The notes under the pieces: model-generated | The model's database searches: none | What the model saw: only the letters and a program-made list of their open reading frames with translations | Told to the model about the DNA's origin: nothing | In this document: positions 25,063-33,618 of the stretch, piece after piece | Position numbering within the stretch: the first letter of the stretch is position 1 | How the letters are laid out: each line of letters begins with the position of its first letter | Source: JAJTDS01 sp964202895 | Lineage (GTDB): Bacteria; Pseudomonadota; Alphaproteobacteria; Rickettsiales; UBA1997 | DNA length: 64,000 bases | Direction: 5' to 3' | Assembly: GCA_964202895.1 (NCBI GenBank) | Contig: CAXNJM010000001.1 | Span: 1,161,156 to 1,225,155 of the forward strand | Position numbers and translations under genes: made by a program

Positions 25063-26265
25063 ATGACTTTAAAAATCATCAACTCTACATTAAAAGTTTT
25101 TTTGCTATTTGCTTTTTTTGCAAATAAATCAATAGCAAAATCAACTAATTCTGTTGCCGATAACTATTTTGCAAATGCAAAAATTAATAGCGATCTCTTT
25201 GTTGATTTAGTATCTCATAAAAGTAGAAATTATTTAGATAACAAAAGAGAGTTTAATCAAACCCTTGTTAGAGCTAGATTCATTAACAATTTACATCTTA
25301 ATCAAAACTTAATCGTTAAATCGCAAGTATTAGTTAATCAATTTAATCATCAACAACCTAATCAAATTAGCTTTCTAGACAATGAAGGCTTGGCTCTGCA
25401 AGAAATCAACCTTAATTATGAAAATAAAATTAACAACTTAACTGATTATAGTTTTGTTTTGGGTAAAGTTAATATGGATTTCGGTCAAGGATGGGCTTGG
25501 AATCGTGGAGTTTGGAGCGATGAAATTAGCAGAGAATATCGTCAGTTTGAAAAAATAGTTGTTGGCTCTTCAATTTCTAGGGGGTCGAAGCGAGATATAG
25601 GCAGATACGATTTATCTTTTAATTTTTTTAAAAATGATAGAAAATATCTAGATAATTCTATTTTTATTAAAAGAATCTCCGCCACCAAGCAAGATGCCGT
25701 TCCTGGAGATGAAAATATCTTTAAATCCTTTAATATTAACTTAAAAATTGATTTTGATTTTAGTGAAAAAGTGCATAATCAAGAAGAGTTACATTATAAA
25801 TTTGGTTATTTAAAATCTGCAGTTAATAAAAGATTTTCCAGTGTCGATAAAACAAATCTAAAAGATCAATCTTCATGGCTTGCTGGCGTTGATTACAAAA
25901 GATCTTTAAATGAAAATATTTCTATTGATTTTTTAACGGAATATGTGATGGTTGAAAACTTTAATGGAGATGTCGATATTTCTCAACGATATTTTATCAA
26001 TAACTTGATTGCTAAATATAATAAAAATATCAATATAACGGTTAGCAACAGCAATAAAATGCAAAAAAAACTCAACAATTATACAACAGAAGATAATCTA
26101 GTTGAATTGTCAACTGGGTATGAATTCAGTAAAAATAATATTTTTGACAGCTTATTGTTGCAAATAGGCTATAAAGATTTTCGCAATTCAGTAAAATCTT
26201 CTGCATCTTCTTTTAAAGAGCAAAGGGGGCTGGGAGCCTTGATTCGTTATAGTAAAAATTTTTAA
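25063..26265 (+). CDS. Predicted outer-membrane beta-barrel protein
   Basis: The 400-residue protein has a signal peptide (about residues 1-25, SIAKS). Alternating polar/hydrophobic strands run throughout and it ends in Phe (LIRYSKNF), a typical outer-membrane signal. The segment LGKVNMDFGQGWAWNRGVWSD resembles turn regions of porin-like proteins. It belongs to no family recognised here. It starts the plus-strand run, with hisG only 5 bp downstream, so it may be cotranscribed with metabolic genes and virB6. A channel or surface adhesin are both possible. Confidence 0.7.
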   Translation: MTLKIINSTLKVFLLFAFFANKSIAKSTNSVADNYFANAKINSDLFVDLVSHKSRNYLDNKREFNQTLVRARFINNLHLNQNLIVKSQVLVNQFNHQQPNQISFLDNEGLALQEINLNYENKINNLTDYSFVLGKVNMDFGQGWAWNRGVWSDEISREYRQFEKIVVGSSISRGSKRDIGRYDLSFNFFKNDRKYLDNSIFIKRISATKQDAVPGDENIFKSFNINLKIDFDFSEKVHNQEELHYKFGYLKSAVNKRFSSVDKTNLKDQSSWLAGVDYKRSLNENISIDFLTEYVMVENFNGDVDISQRYFINNLIAKYNKNINITVSNSNKMQKKLNNYTTEDNLVELSTGYEFSKNNIFDSLLLQIGYKDFRNSVKSSASSFKEQRGLGALIRYSKNF

Positions 26266-26270
26266 AAAAT

Positions 26271-26930
26271 ATGAAAAAACTATTAATGGTGGTTCCAAAA
26301 GGTAGAATCTTAAAACAATTGCAACCATTGTTAAAAATGGCAGAAATTGATCCTGAGCCAGATTTCTTTAACGAAGATTCTCGCAAAATAATCTTTAAAA
26401 CTAGCGATGAATCTATAGAAATAGCAAAAGTTCGTGGCTTTGATGTTGCTACTTTCATTAAATTTGGCTCTGCGGATATCGGAATCTGTGGCTCAGATGT
26501 TCTTGAAGAATTTCCGTCCGACCAAATATTAAAACTGCTTGACCTAAAAATTTCTAAATGTCGAATCTCAGTTGCTTCTTTAAATAAGAGCTTACAAGAC
26601 TTAGAAAAATCCAGCCATATCCGCCTTGCAACTAAATATATCAATTTAGCAGAAAATTATTTTTCACAAATTGGAGTTCAGGTTGAGGCGATAAAATTAA
26701 ATGGTGCGATTGAAATAGCTCCTCACCTTAATTTGTGCGATTTTATCCTTGATCTTGTTAGTACGGGAGAAACTTTGCTACAAAATAATCTTGTTGAAAT
26801 ATTAAAAATAAAAGATGTCAGCTCTTATTTTGTTGCCAATCGCTATTCTTTCAAGGCGAATAATCAGAAAATTAATTTTTTGATTAGTAAATTAGACAAT
26901 AATTTAAAGCCTCTCTCTATTGATGCTTAA
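26271..26930 (+). CDS. hisG: ATP phosphoribosyltransferase, short form
   Basis: The 219-residue enzyme has the HisG start MVVPKGRILKQLQPLL. The family blocks are IGICGSDVLEEF and the PRPP-binding LDLVSTGETLLQNNLVEI. It joins ATP and PRPP in the first step of histidine synthesis. The length fits the short form, which lacks the C-terminal regulatory domain and needs HisZ as partner. HisZ and other his genes are not in the window. Its 3' end overlaps the start of virB6 by 8 bp. Confidence 0.93.
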   Translation: MKKLLMVVPKGRILKQLQPLLKMAEIDPEPDFFNEDSRKIIFKTSDESIEIAKVRGFDVATFIKFGSADIGICGSDVLEEFPSDQILKLLDLKISKCRISVASLNKSLQDLEKSSHIRLATKYINLAENYFSQIGVQVEAIKLNGAIEIAPHLNLCDFILDLVSTGETLLQNNLVEILKIKDVSSYFVANRYSFKANNQKINFLISKLDNNLKPLSIDA

Positions 26931-29900
26931 TTTAACAAGAAACAATATCTTTTATATAAAAAAATTTAACAAAATCTTTAGTATTGTTGTTTTTATATTG
27001 ATGTTTCTTTCTTCTTCGATGCAATATTTATATGCTTCAGTTGGAGATAGGGTTAGAAGCGAAATAAGCTATAACTCATCTACTAAATTATGCGATAAAG
27101 AGGGGTTAAAATTTGATCCATTTTTTACGGGAAATCCGGATGTAAATTGGGAAATTTCTAATCCAGTATGCCTTACATTGATGGCTACCTCTGTCGTGCT
27201 CGCAAATACTTCTGATTATTTTGCTAATAAACAATGTAACCCTGCTGATCCTAGTGCTGAGTCTAATGCTATTCTTAAGGCTTCGTTTTTTAATCCTGCT
27301 ATTTTAATGATAGGTGTAGCAAAAAATGGTGGCACCTGCGGTATTTATACAAGTTCTTGTGCATTAGGAGATCCAGCAACTAAACTCATTGCTTGTCCAG
27401 CTGCGACTAGATGTTGTGCTAGTTGGGGGGCTCAACTTGCATCCTACGCTGCTATGGTTGGTTCTTTTGCGATAGTTTATGCAATTGCTAAAGATGCTTA
27501 TGAAGATGCGAGAATATGTGGCCATAAGTGGCTAAGTTGGCAAAAAGATGCAACAAGCACAGTTTGGACAAAAGGAGCTTATGATGGCTCTAAAGCTAAA
27601 ACAGTTTCTGATCCAGTAGGTTCACCCACGATTGGCAACCAAAATTACCGCGAGTTTATTTATGGAGGAGTTGAATATGAAGATAATGGCAGTGGAGCTT
27701 GCAAAAATCCTACTGGATGGGATTCTGACACAAGGAATACATATCTCGGATACCCAACTGACAATCAAAGATATTATATGAAGGGTGCGAAGGAAACTCC
27801 TTCTTTTGCTTGTTATCGTTTTTTAGTAGGTGAGGATACAAAATCCGAAGCTGAAGCTTTTGAATGTTGTCAAAAGAGGTCGCAAAATACAATTTGTCTT
27901 GAGAGAAATAATGGTTATAAATTTTGTAAAATTGGTGATAATAACTGTTCTTTATCGGGCAATGGATCTAATGGTGTAGCAGGAATTAATAGTGAAGTTT
28001 ATTATAATGTTTACGAAAGTAGAAAAAATGCAGGCTATATTTGCGCTGAAACTTATTCGGTTTGTCCTTATAATCATCCTCTTGGTGGCGGTACTGAAGA
28101 CATGTCTACTAGTTCCAATACGGATGGCAACCCTAATTCATACGATATCGCTAATTATTGTCAATATATGTATCACTGCTCGAAAATACCGAGTAAGCTT
28201 TATTTTAAAACCTCTAATCTAAGCGGTTCTTTTATATCGCAATCTTGTCGTGATATGAAGGGCGATAGTCAAAATAACTACGATTTTACCTCTTCCATTA
28301 TTGGTACTAATAGTTTTTCATCGGCAATAGTTCAATGTTTTAAAGAAACTTTAGAGAATGCTTTTTTTAATAAGGCTGGCTATACAAAATGTGTCGATGC
28401 TAATGAAGAGGCTAAGAATGGAGTGTGTGATAGTGGTTATATTCAAAGAAAAGGAGGTTCAATTTCTGGAGATTCTTTTTTTGTTAAAATGCAAAAAAAA
28501 CTAAAAAATGTGATAAAAATATTATTGACATTCTCGGTAATATTTCTTGGTGGAAAGATAGCGATGGGAGAAGAGGTGAACAAAAAACTTATCTTTGGAT
28601 ATATTGCAAAAATTGCTGTAATTATTTATTTTGTGATTGGAGATGCTTGGCAAACGCATTTTATGAAAGGGGTTATGGATAGCTCAAATTTTTTGGCTGG
28701 CTTGATGTTTTCTAGTGATTATGATTTAGATGCTAAAAAAGCTAAAGATACAAATAAAAGCGACGATATTAATTTTTTAGATGGTTGTCAGTTTCCTAGA
28801 TATGATTATTCAAAAAGCTTAACTTCTCCTGAACTTTTTAATAATCCTAAATATGCTCCCGGTAATGAATATTTAAAAATATGGGATACTCTTGATTGTA
28901 AAATTGCGAGAGCGATAGGAATGGCTCCTGGTGCAACAACCGCCAATTTAATTCTCACTATTTTAGCTGGTTTCTTTACGGGCGGTCTTGGAATATTATT
29001 TGTGATCGCGGTTTTGGCTTTTGCAATTTTTCTGATTCATTTAGTTATTCAGGCATTTCATATGTTTTTGGTTTCAATGTTAGCGATTATTATTCTGATT
29101 TTTGTTTCTCCGATTACAATAACTATGGCACTTTTCGATAAAACAAAAAATATTTTTGACAGTTGGTTGTCTGAGTTATTGGGATATGCCCTTCAGCCAA
29201 TGATAATATATGCCTATCTAGGTATTTTTATTGCTCTATTTGATGCTGTTATAGTTGGTAAAGAAACAATGTTTCAAGGTGACGGCAAACAATCTCCTAA
29301 AAACACTTTATGCACAAATCAAAATACCAACACCAACACCAATACTAATGCCAATAGCAACAGCATTTATTGTATTTTTGGTCTTACTAAGGTAAAAAAT
29401 TATACTGGTTTTGAAGCTTTGAGCATAGGAATACCGCAGTTAGTTGGCTTGATAGATAATAAATTAGCGATTATAACAATTTTAAAAAGTGCATTTTTAT
29501 TTATAATTTTTTCATTTGCTGGGGCTAAAATACCAGATTTAGCAAGAGCTTTAGTTGGAGGCTCTTCTGTAGATGGTGGAGATTGGAGCTCCGCTACTGA
29601 GGCTCTTGGTCAATTATCATCAATTTATTCTTCAATTCGTAGTACTCAACAAAAAGGAATGGGGTTGGCAAGAAAAATTGGCGGTTCTGTTAATGATGCA
29701 AGAAGAGATTATAGGCATAATCTTGATCAATATTCCAACAAGAAAGATGAAGATAATTCTGGCGGTCAATCTTCTCAACAGCCTGTTAAATTAGAAGGTG
29801 GTGCAAAAGATGCGGAGCAAAAAATTCACCAAACTAATCAAACAACTAATCAAACAGATTTAGTTAATAAAGAAAATTTAGGCGATAATAATCAAAATCA

Positions 29901-31065
29901 GCCAAAAGGAGAAGAGATTAAAGGCGATCAAGATCAATTGAATGTAAAAGAGCAAAAAAATGATTCAATTGATGGTATTAATGAGAAAGAAGATAGGAAA
30001 GATTTACCAAAAACCGATCAAGGAAACACAAATTCTGTCGTTCCTGAGGTTGAAACTACTGTTGTTCCTGAGGTTCAAAATCCTGAGAAAAGCAATGATG
30101 TTATCGAGCCAGCTATTCAATCAAACAATGAAGTTGATGATAAGAAGGACGAAGTTATTAATCAGCAAGATAATAATGAACAAAACCAAAATCCTCAAGA
30201 TACTCAAGATCAGTCGCAAGAGCAGAATTCTCAAGGCAATGATAATAATATTGATCAGCCTGCAGAATTAACTAATAACAAAGAGGAAGAGCCAGCTCCT
30301 CAAGACGATAAGAAGGATGGAGTTGTTCAGCAAGATAATGATAATAAGCAAGAGCAGAATCCTCAAGATTCTCAGGATAATACTGTCAATAATATTGAAG
30401 ATAAGTCCTCCACAGAATTAACTGACAAAACAGGGGAAGAGCCAGTTTTAAATCAGGGTGATAATCAAAATAAGTCAGAGGATAAAGTTCCTGATAAAAC
30501 TCCTGAGGAAAATAGCGATGTTATTTCTAATCAACAGCAAATTCAGTCAAATGCAAATCAAGGGCAAGACAACAATATTCCAATAAATAATAGCAAGCCA
30601 GCTATTCCGCAAAATAATAATAAAACGGTTGCTAATAAACCTCTTGTTGGCAATAAAAAAATAAAAATGGGCGATATTAAGAGTAGAGCGCTTCAGAACT
30701 CTTCATTGAAGGAAGATGGCTTTAGAAAAATTGAAAGATTAGCAGTAACTAATGCTGGCGGTTATCTCAAAGGTTCTGAATCTTCGAAGGCTGCATTTCA
30801 GGAAGTTGCGATGTGGGGTTCCGTGACAGACATTGAGCAATTAAAAAATAATCATTTAAAGCCAAATCCTAACAAATCAGAAGAGAAGTTGTTAGAGAAG
30901 TCGTTTTATGAAAAATTGACAAAGGCAAGAGAAGACTATTTAAAAAATGATGTTTTGAAAGAGAGGGATGTAAATGATTTAAAAACAAAAGGCTGTACAG
31001 AAGAAGAATCTAAAGAAATGATGGAAGGAATTTACGCTATACAAAAATCAAGAAAATTAAAGTAA
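26923..31065 (+). CDS. virB6: Giant VirB6/TrbL-family type IV secretion protein
   Basis: The protein is about 1380 residues from the ATG at 26923; a TTG directly precedes it. A signal/anchor helix (about residues 15-38) is followed by a Cys-rich extracytoplasmic region to about residue 500. The VirB6-type membrane core, about residues 525-870, has some six helices, including TGGLGILFVIAVLAFAIFLI and FVSPITITMALFDKT. Next is a Gln/Asn/Glu/Asp-rich tail (about 940-1240) with an internal duplication, and a conserved-looking C-terminal 110 residues. Extended VirB6 proteins of this design are typical of Rickettsiales vir systems. It overlaps hisG and ends 1 bp before dapE, unlike the usual virB3-virB4-virB6 context. 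Confidence 0.9.
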   Translation: MLNLTRNNIFYIKKFNKIFSIVVFILMFLSSSMQYLYASVGDRVRSEISYNSSTKLCDKEGLKFDPFFTGNPDVNWEISNPVCLTLMATSVVLANTSDYFANKQCNPADPSAESNAILKASFFNPAILMIGVAKNGGTCGIYTSSCALGDPATKLIACPAATRCCASWGAQLASYAAMVGSFAIVYAIAKDAYEDARICGHKWLSWQKDATSTVWTKGAYDGSKAKTVSDPVGSPTIGNQNYREFIYGGVEYEDNGSGACKNPTGWDSDTRNTYLGYPTDNQRYYMKGAKETPSFACYRFLVGEDTKSEAEAFECCQKRSQNTICLERNNGYKFCKIGDNNCSLSGNGSNGVAGINSEVYYNVYESRKNAGYICAETYSVCPYNHPLGGGTEDMSTSSNTDGNPNSYDIANYCQYMYHCSKIPSKLYFKTSNLSGSFISQSCRDMKGDSQNNYDFTSSIIGTNSFSSAIVQCFKETLENAFFNKAGYTKCVDANEEAKNGVCDSGYIQRKGGSISGDSFFVKMQKKLKNVIKILLTFSVIFLGGKIAMGEEVNKKLIFGYIAKIAVIIYFVIGDAWQTHFMKGVMDSSNFLAGLMFSSDYDLDAKKAKDTNKSDDINFLDGCQFPRYDYSKSLTSPELFNNPKYAPGNEYLKIWDTLDCKIARAIGMAPGATTANLILTILAGFFTGGLGILFVIAVLAFAIFLIHLVIQAFHMFLVSMLAIIILIFVSPITITMALFDKTKNIFDSWLSELLGYALQPMIIYAYLGIFIALFDAVIVGKETMFQGDGKQSPKNTLCTNQNTNTNTNTNANSNSIYCIFGLTKVKNYTGFEALSIGIPQLVGLIDNKLAIITILKSAFLFIIFSFAGAKIPDLARALVGGSSVDGGDWSSATEALGQLSSIYSSIRSTQQKGMGLARKIGGSVNDARRDYRHNLDQYSNKKDEDNSGGQSSQQPVKLEGGAKDAEQKIHQTNQTTNQTDLVNKENLGDNNQNQPKGEEIKGDQDQLNVKEQKNDSIDGINEKEDRKDLPKTDQGNTNSVVPEVETTVVPEVQNPEKSNDVIEPAIQSNNEVDDKKDEVINQQDNNEQNQNPQDTQDQSQEQNSQGNDNNIDQPAELTNNKEEEPAPQDDKKDGVVQQDNDNKQEQNPQDSQDNTVNNIEDKSSTELTDKTGEEPVLNQGDNQNKSEDKVPDKTPEENSDVISNQQQIQSNANQGQDNNIPINNSKPAIPQNNNKTVANKPLVGNKKIKMGDIKSRALQNSSLKEDGFRKIERLAVTNAGGYLKGSESSKAAFQEVAMWGSVTDIEQLKNNHLKPNPNKSEEKLLEKSFYEKLTKAREDYLKNDVLKERDVNDLKTKGCTEEESKEMMEGIYAIQKSRKLK

Positions 31066-31066
31066 A

Positions 31067-32242
31067 ATGACAGTAAGAAATAACTTGGCAATTGAATTGT
31101 CGCAACAACTAATCGCCTTTCCTTCTTTTAGTGGCAAGCATCAAGAGGTAATAGAATTTATTGCCAATTTATTAAAAAAGCATAATTTTGATTGCCATAT
31201 TCTTGATTTTGATGGCGACGGCTCCTACCCCGTCAATAATTTATATGCAATTTATAATCCTAATAATGCTAAAAAAGCCCTTTATTTCGCAGGTCATACA
31301 GATGTTGTGGCAATTGGTGATTTAGCAAAATGGCAGTTTGATCCTTTTTCAGCAACAATTGATGATGGCAAATTATTTGGTAGAGGAGCAAGCGATATGA
31401 AATGTGCGATTGCTTGCTTTATTTCCGCTGTTCTTGATTTTATTACTAGTAAGCAAGGTGATATTAATTTTGCAATTGGTTTTTTAATTACCAACGATGA
31501 AGAGGCTGACGGTATTAACGGCACTAAAAAAATTTTACAATGGATAAAAGAAAAACAATTGCCAATAACTCATGCAATTGTTGGCGAGCCAACCAACCCC
31601 AACCATCTAGGGGAAATGATAAAAATTGGCAGAAGAGGTAGTATTAATTTTTCACTAAAAATCATTGGTAAGCAAGGTCATGTTGCTTATCCAGAAAATG
31701 CAATTAATCCTACTACTATCTTGGTGGATATTTTAAAAACTTTAAAGCAACATCGCTTTGATGATGGGAATAAATTTTTTGACCCCACTAATCTAGAAAT
31801 TACCGCAATTAATTCTGATAATTTTGGCAATAATGTGGTTCCAATGCAAGCAAATGCTAATTTTAACATTCGCTTTAATGATTTTCATCACTCAAAACAA
31901 ATTATTGAATTGATAGATTTTGTTTGCAGTAAAAATGCAATAGCGATGCAGGCTCAATATGAATTAAATTATAGATTAAGCGGTGAATCATTTTTAAGCG
32001 AGCCAAAGGAGCTTGCTAAAATAGCGGTTGAAGCGACCAACGAAATTACTGGTTTCAAGCCAAAATTAAGCACTACGGGCGGAACTTCTGATGCCAGATT
32101 TATTAAAGATTATGCGCAAGTGATTGAATTGGGTTTAGTCAATAAAACCGCTCATCAAGTTAATGAATATGCTAATTTAAATGAAATTAACGATCTTTAT
32201 AAAATTTACTTATTAATTTTAGAAAAATTTAACCAAATTTAG
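31067..32242 (+). CDS. dapE: Succinyl-diaminopimelate desuccinylase
   Basis: The 391-residue M20-family enzyme has metal ligands in FAGHTDVVAIGD (His, Asp), GRGASDMKCAIACF (Asp), TNDEEADGINGT (catalytic Glu pair) and VGEPTNPNHLGE (Glu). A distal motif GLVNKTAHQVNEYA carries the last His. It hydrolyses N-succinyl-LL-2,6-diaminopimelate in the DAP/lysine pathway, supplying peptidoglycan. Length is typical. lysA at 50423 completes lysine formation. It is tightly packed after virB6. Confidence 0.93.
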   Translation: MTVRNNLAIELSQQLIAFPSFSGKHQEVIEFIANLLKKHNFDCHILDFDGDGSYPVNNLYAIYNPNNAKKALYFAGHTDVVAIGDLAKWQFDPFSATIDDGKLFGRGASDMKCAIACFISAVLDFITSKQGDINFAIGFLITNDEEADGINGTKKILQWIKEKQLPITHAIVGEPTNPNHLGEMIKIGRRGSINFSLKIIGKQGHVAYPENAINPTTILVDILKTLKQHRFDDGNKFFDPTNLEITAINSDNFGNNVVPMQANANFNIRFNDFHHSKQIIELIDFVCSKNAIAMQAQYELNYRLSGESFLSEPKELAKIAVEATNEITGFKPKLSTTGGTSDARFIKDYAQVIELGLVNKTAHQVNEYANLNEINDLYKIYLLILEKFNQI

Positions 32243-32246
32243 AAAT

Positions 32247-32858
32247 ATGACTAATATTTACAGTAAGCAATTTGAGATTTATAAGAAGTGGCTAGAGAAT
32301 TTTTTTATTGGTAAAAATTTTTCTTTAGCAAAACATGAAAAATTTTTAACTTTATTTACTTGCGGTAATGCAAAATTTGCCCCCGGAACCGTTGCTAGCA
32401 TTATTACCGTAATCATTTGGCATTGCTCTTTATTTTTATTATCTGAATTTGCTTCACAAATTAATTTAATTTGGTTAGTGGTTACTGTTATTGCTTTCTT
32501 TTATGGGGTTATTGCGGTGCCATTTTATGAACAGCATCTTAATCAAAAAGACCCTTCTTCAGTAGTAATTGATGAGTTTGTAGGGCAAATGCTGGCTCTA
32601 AACATAAGTTTTATCTATATTAGTTTTTTTGTTGAATCCGCCTTGCTTAATGCTAATAAAATATGGTTTATTGAGTTTGTTAATCCGTTGATTTGCTTAG
32701 TATTATTTCGTTTTTTTGATATAGTTAAGCCATCATTCATTGGCAAAATTGACCGTGAAGTTAAGGGAGGTTTAGGAGTTATGCTGGATGATTTAGTCTC
32801 GGGAATATTATCGGGTGTAATCGCTATTGCAATTATGATGATTTTTAAATTAATTTAA
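32247..32858 (+). CDS. pgpA: Phosphatidylglycerophosphatase A
   Basis: The 203-residue membrane protein has the PgpA blocks TCGNAKFAPGTVASI near residue 45, SSVVIDEFVGQMLAL in the middle and FRFFDIVKPSFIGKID with GLGVMLDDLVSG near the end. It dephosphorylates phosphatidylglycerophosphate to phosphatidylglycerol at the inner membrane. It has about four helices, as expected. The N terminus has about 40 residues before the conserved part, longer than in E. coli. It is 4 bp after dapE and 6 bp before queC. Confidence 0.93.
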   Translation: MTNIYSKQFEIYKKWLENFFIGKNFSLAKHEKFLTLFTCGNAKFAPGTVASIITVIIWHCSLFLLSEFASQINLIWLVVTVIAFFYGVIAVPFYEQHLNQKDPSSVVIDEFVGQMLALNISFIYISFFVESALLNANKIWFIEFVNPLICLVLFRFFDIVKPSFIGKIDREVKGGLGVMLDDLVSGILSGVIAIAIMMIFKLI

Positions 32859-32864
32859 CAATCG

Positions 32865-33590
32865 ATGAAAAAAGCAATAACATTATTTAGCGGTGGCTTA
32901 GATTCTTCAACAGTTCTTGCGATTGCAAATCAAGAAAATTATTTAAATTATGCTTTAAGTTTTGATTATAATCAAAGACATAAAGTAGAATTAGAGGTTG
33001 CAAGTAAATTTATTGCTAAAAATGACAAGAAATTCAATATTATCGAGCATAAAGTAGCAAAAATTGACTTATCAATATTTTCAACTTCTGCTTTACTTAA
33101 TCAATCTTTAGAAGTTTTAAAAAATCGAGATATTTCTGAGATAAAACACGAAATTTCTAGCGATAAGGTGCCAAATACCTATGTTCCTGCTAGAAATACT
33201 ATATTTCTTGCTTTTGCTTTTGGATATGCAGAAACTATCGGTGCTGATGCTATTTTTGTGGGGGTTAATGCGGTTGATTATAGCGGTTATCCTGATTGCA
33301 GACCTCAATTTATTTCGGCATTTCAAAATTTAATTAACATTGCGGGAGCAAATAATAACAGTAAAAGCTTGCAAATTAAAGCTCCATTAATAAAAATGTC
33401 AAAATCTGATATTATTAAAAAAGGAATAGAGTTGGGAGTTGATTATTCCTTGACTCATAGTTGCTACGACCCAATTATTGTTAAAAATAACTTTGGTTTA
33501 ATTGAAAAAATTAAATCTTGTCAAAAATGCGATTCTTGCTTGTTAAGAAATCAAGGTTTTAATGAAGCAAATATTATTGATTTAGTATAA
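32865..33590 (+). CDS. queC: 7-cyano-7-deazaguanine synthase
   Basis: The 241-residue ATP-pyrophosphatase has the P-loop TLFSGGLDSSTVLAIA at the N terminus. The block VPARNTIFLAFAFGYAE is present. The zinc site is built from Cys in THSCYDP and SCQKCDSCLLR. It converts 7-carboxy-7-deazaguanine to preQ0 for queuosine in tRNA. No preQ1 riboswitch is visible upstream because it sits inside a tight operon. Other que genes are not in the window. Confidence 0.94.
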   Translation: MKKAITLFSGGLDSSTVLAIANQENYLNYALSFDYNQRHKVELEVASKFIAKNDKKFNIIEHKVAKIDLSIFSTSALLNQSLEVLKNRDISEIKHEISSDKVPNTYVPARNTIFLAFAFGYAETIGADAIFVGVNAVDYSGYPDCRPQFISAFQNLINIAGANNNSKSLQIKAPLIKMSKSDIIKKGIELGVDYSLTHSCYDPIIVKNNFGLIEKIKSCQKCDSCLLRNQGFNEANIIDLV

Positions 33591-33618
33591 AAATAATCTT
33601 ATTAATGATAAAAAAAAC

